Assembly: GCF_023228165.1 (NCBI RefSeq)
Contig: NZ_JALOBS010000055.1
Coordinates: forward strand, 1 to 16,942
Reading direction: 5' to 3'
Origin: Methylomonas sp.
GTDB lineage: Bacteria > Pseudomonadota > Gammaproteobacteria > Methylococcales > Methylomonadaceae
DNA length: 16,942 nt
Shown: piece after piece, positions 15,564-16,942 of the stretch
How positions within the stretch are numbered: the stretch's first letter is position 1
Layout: each line of letters begins with the position of its first letter
Translations under genes and position numbers: made by a program
Notes under the pieces: model-generated
The model's database searches: none
What the model was told of the DNA's origin: nothing
The model's input: the letters and a program-made list of their open reading frames with translations, nothing else

Positions 15564-15830
15564 TCAATTGTAAGGCCTGACCCTATTAGTTCCTTGCTCT
15601 ATAGATGGGCCATTGCCGCTAAAACCGTAAGCATTAAACAATTCTATGAATGATCGCTTACCATCCTTTAAATCAATTTCCACTGGGATCGAAATTGAAA
15701 AATAGGTCTCATCAGAATATATGATTGGAGGATAATATTTTGTAACGTCAGGGTTAGCCAGTGGACGAATCCAATAGAACGCGAACAATATGATTAATAT
15801 GCAAACTATAATTATTTTCAAAATGTTCAT
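15564..15830 (-). CDS. Small membrane-anchored cassette protein, possibly truncated at its C-terminus
   Basis: This 88-residue frame starts 7 nt after the attC at 15838-15901, as a cassette gene should. An N-terminal hydrophobic span (IIIVCILIILFAFYWI, about 6-21) is followed by a short extracytoplasmic domain with SDETYFSISIPVEIDLKDGK and ELFNAYGFSGNGPSIEQ. AAGG directly precedes the ATG. I do not recognise a family with confidence; the end segment GFSGNGPSIE faintly recalls the GNGxxWE region of Imm51-type immunity proteins, which is speculation. The last codons (after GPSIEQGT) fall in AGGGTCAGGCCTTACAATTG (15584-15565), which resembles a sequence I associate with dispersed transposon ends. 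The natural C-terminus may therefore have been replaced. No attC follows this gene before the DUF4357 fragment. Confidence 0.5.
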   Translation of the reverse strand: MNILKIIIVCILIILFAFYWIRPLANPDVTKYYPPIIYSDETYFSISIPVEIDLKDGKRSFIELFNAYGFSGNGPSIEQGTNRVRPYN

Positions 15831-15837
15831 CCTTGAG

Positions 15838-15901
15838 AACTAACGCCTTGCGAAGGGGCAAAGTGCGCAGCACTTTGTCCCGCTTGCGCAACTTGTTACA
15901 C
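15838..15901 (-). other. attC recombination site 2 (integron cassette junction)
   Basis: On the minus strand the site reads GTGTAACAAGTTGCGCAAGC (15901-15882) to CCCCTTCGCAAGGCGTTAGTT (15858-15838). TAAC and GTTA boxes sit at the ends, L''/L' pairing is GTTGCG with CGCAAG, and the apical stem is long and perfect: CAAAGTGC (15871-15864) with GCACTTTG (15860-15853), loop TGC. This is the clearest of the three attC sites. It sits 8 nt after the stop of the 160-residue gene and 7 nt before the next start, so both flanking genes point away from R' in the usual cassette orientation. Confidence 0.85.
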
Positions 15902-15909
15902 GTTGCGAA

Positions 15910-16392
15910 CTATTTAAAAACACCGGTTTCTCCTGCCTGGGCAAAGATATTACCGAACCTAAGCTCTTGCTCTGTGAGTTGGTATGGTAAAAACACTACA
16001 ACGGAATAACCCGACTCATGATCTAGGGCGATAGCTATAGCGTCTGATTTTTCACCAGACTCAGGCAACGCGACGCGGACATCATAGACTACTGCGGTGG
16101 CCTTATATTCTCCGGACTGTGCTGCTGAGATGAATGCCTTTTGAAGCATTGAAATAACTTCAGATGATGGTGGGTGCTCATTACCGTCGTAAGCAGCAAT
16201 ACTAACGATTTCTCCGGACGGAGTCATTGCACCTCCGTAGGGAAAGAACTCTCCATGCTGGGATAACAGCTGCTCTGCCAGCGGCAATACTGCATCCATG
16301 AGTTGTTGTGACTCGGCTTTTCCTTGCTCCATGCTGCCTCCAAAGCAATATGTGGAAAATATGAATATTAATGTGACGATGCTTCGTTTCAT
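15910..16392 (-). CDS. Secreted conserved protein of unknown function (integron-cassette cargo)
   Basis: This 160-residue protein has an N-terminal signal peptide (MKRSIVTLIFIFSTYCFGG), so the mature part should be periplasmic or secreted. The remainder is a compact alpha/beta domain: SQQLMDAVLPLAEQLLSQHG, EFFPYGGAMTPSGEIVSIAA, YDGNEHPPSSEVISMLQKAF, ATAVVYDVRVALP, EKSDAIAIALDHESGYSVVV, FLPYQL and a C-terminal FGNIFAQAGE. I recall this pattern (EFxPxGxxxxxxGEI, YDGxExPxSxExI, YDVRV, DHxxGYSVxVFxPY) from uncharacterised proteins in many bacteria, usually cytoplasmic, but I cannot name the family. The gene lies between two attC sites with its start at the very edge of one (ATG at 16390-16392). 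No Shine-Dalgarno is visible. It looks intact and full length. Confidence 0.82.
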   Translation of the reverse strand: MKRSIVTLIFIFSTYCFGGSMEQGKAESQQLMDAVLPLAEQLLSQHGEFFPYGGAMTPSGEIVSIAAYDGNEHPPSSEVISMLQKAFISAAQSGEYKATAVVYDVRVALPESGEKSDAIAIALDHESGYSVVVFLPYQLTEQELRFGNIFAQAGETGVFK

Positions 16393-16398
16393 TTTGAC

Positions 16399-16441
16399 GT
16401 GTAACGCCGCATTCAGCGGCTTGTCCGCTGCAATGCTTTGT
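16399..16441 (-). other. attC recombination site 3, interrupted at its R'' box by a group II intron
   Basis: On the plus strand GTGTAACGCCGCATTCAGCGG (16399-16419) pairs with CCGCTGCAATGC (16425-16436): CAGCGG/CCGCTG and GCATT/AATGC, separated by one unpaired C, a five-base loop closing the stem. The R' box (TAAC in plus sense) is intact. The opposite R'' box should read TTTGTTA, but after CTTTGT (16436-16441) the sequence switches to intron. The half-site is otherwise like attC 2, and its orientation is the same. Confidence 0.72.
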
Positions 16442-16942
16442 GTACGCCCAGCATGGGCGTGAACTTATGGGGTGAAAGTCCCCTGTCGGAGAATCGACAT
16501 TGGTTAGCATTTAACATATGCCGACTATTTTAATGACTAGCCGACGGCAAGGGCAATACCGCGAGGTGTTGTCTGGAGGAAGTCCGAGTGCGAAGCTGCG
16601 AGCTGACGGACAGAAATCACATGAAAGGCCGAGTTCCAGGGGTGAGTTAGCACGAGGTAACGAAGCCCACCGGTTCGAGGAATACGGTAAATGTGGCAGA
16701 TGTGCAGTGACAGTTCACGTTCTTATCTGGGGTTATCAACAGTTCACATAGGTTGGTCCTACTATCCAGCCTAGCGCCCCGACCGCCAGATGCTGGCAGC
16801 CATTTGAACCCCCTCGCGGTGCTTCCTTCTCTCGTGAAGGGCTTCATTGTCTCAATGGCTTCAAACCAAGCCGTTACCAGCTTCGCCTGCATCGATAGGC
16901 TACCGTTGAGGGAACAACGAGTTTCACTTCCTTTTTTTCAAG
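16442..16942 (+). mobile_element. Group II intron, 5' part (domain I onward), inserted in attC; truncated by the window edge
   Basis: From about 16442 the sequence reads GTACGCCCAGCATGGGCG, close to a group II intron 5' end (GUGCGCCCAGC in relatives I remember). GGGGTGAAAGTCCCCT (16459-16474) follows, then GTCTGGAGGAAGTCCGAG (16570-16587), GACGGACAGAAATCACATG (16604-16622), AAGGCCGAGTTCC and TAGCACGAGGTAACGAAGCCC, all typical of bacterial domain I. It lies on the strand opposite to the cassette genes, inside the R'' end of attC, as described for group IIC-attC introns (class C, attC-targeting). Domains V/VI and the reverse transcriptase are beyond the window. A frame opening at 16855 (MASNQAVTSF...) runs off the edge and might be the start of the encoded protein, but I do not recognise it. 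A +1 or +2 shift of the exact junction (16440-16442) is possible. Confidence 0.8.

Noticed and set aside
16518..16751. 77-codon plus-strand frame as a protein gene
   Set aside because: It lies across conserved group II intron domain I RNA motifs, so the frame is incidental.
16647..16892. 81-codon minus-strand frame as a cassette gene
   Set aside because: Half of it is antisense to intron domain I, and no family is recognisable; noted only as part of the unexplained right edge.

Overview
The window reads as chromosomal DNA of a gammaproteobacterium. The four-gene exporter matches the Escherichia coli ybhGFSR operon in gene order and protein sequence, the intergenic DNA carries several short GC-rich palindromic repeats of REP type, and the right end is an integron-type cassette array. 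A methanotroph-like (Methylococcales) host is my guess from overall style. It is not proven by any gene here.

Layout. (1) 1-269: the decayed 3' end of a tyrosine recombinase. (2) 317-5360, minus strand: a tightly packed operon encoding a periplasmic adaptor (YbhG/HlyD type), a tandem ABC ATPase (YbhF) and two ABC-2 permeases (YbhS, YbhR). It is preceded by a leader of about 220 nt with a plausible sigma70 promoter and two competing hairpins. (3) 5734-6312, minus: a beta-class carbonic anhydrase. It diverges from an O-methyltransferase (6672-7334, plus) across a region rich in dyads and direct repeats. (4) 7351-7599: a palindromic repeat, then an overlooked 43-residue membrane protein on the minus strand. 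(5) 8030-14437, plus: one very large lipoprotein of the bacterial alpha-2-macroglobulin family with an intact thioester motif, and no pbpC next to it.

(6) 14438-16942 differs in style and is the most unusual part. It holds minus-strand genes separated by three attC-like recombination sites (15055-15110, 15838-15901, 16399-16441), the signature of an integron cassette array. No integron integrase lies in the window, so it is either a CALIN (attC cluster without integrase) or the distal part of an integron whose platform lies to the right. Cargo: a GNAT acetyltransferase, a DUF4357 fragment, a small membrane protein that may be truncated, and a conserved secreted protein of unknown function. 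The third attC is broken at its R'' box by the 5' end of a group II intron on the opposite strand, the arrangement known for group IIC-attC introns. Inside the middle cassette, REP-type elements starting with GTAG have invaded, apparently fusing two former cassettes and removing one attC.

The gene groups look functionally independent: drug/ion efflux across the envelope, CO2/bicarbonate interconversion, small-molecule O-methylation, periplasmic protease trapping, and an accessory cassette array. All functional statements are by recognition of families from the translated sequence; no database search was run.
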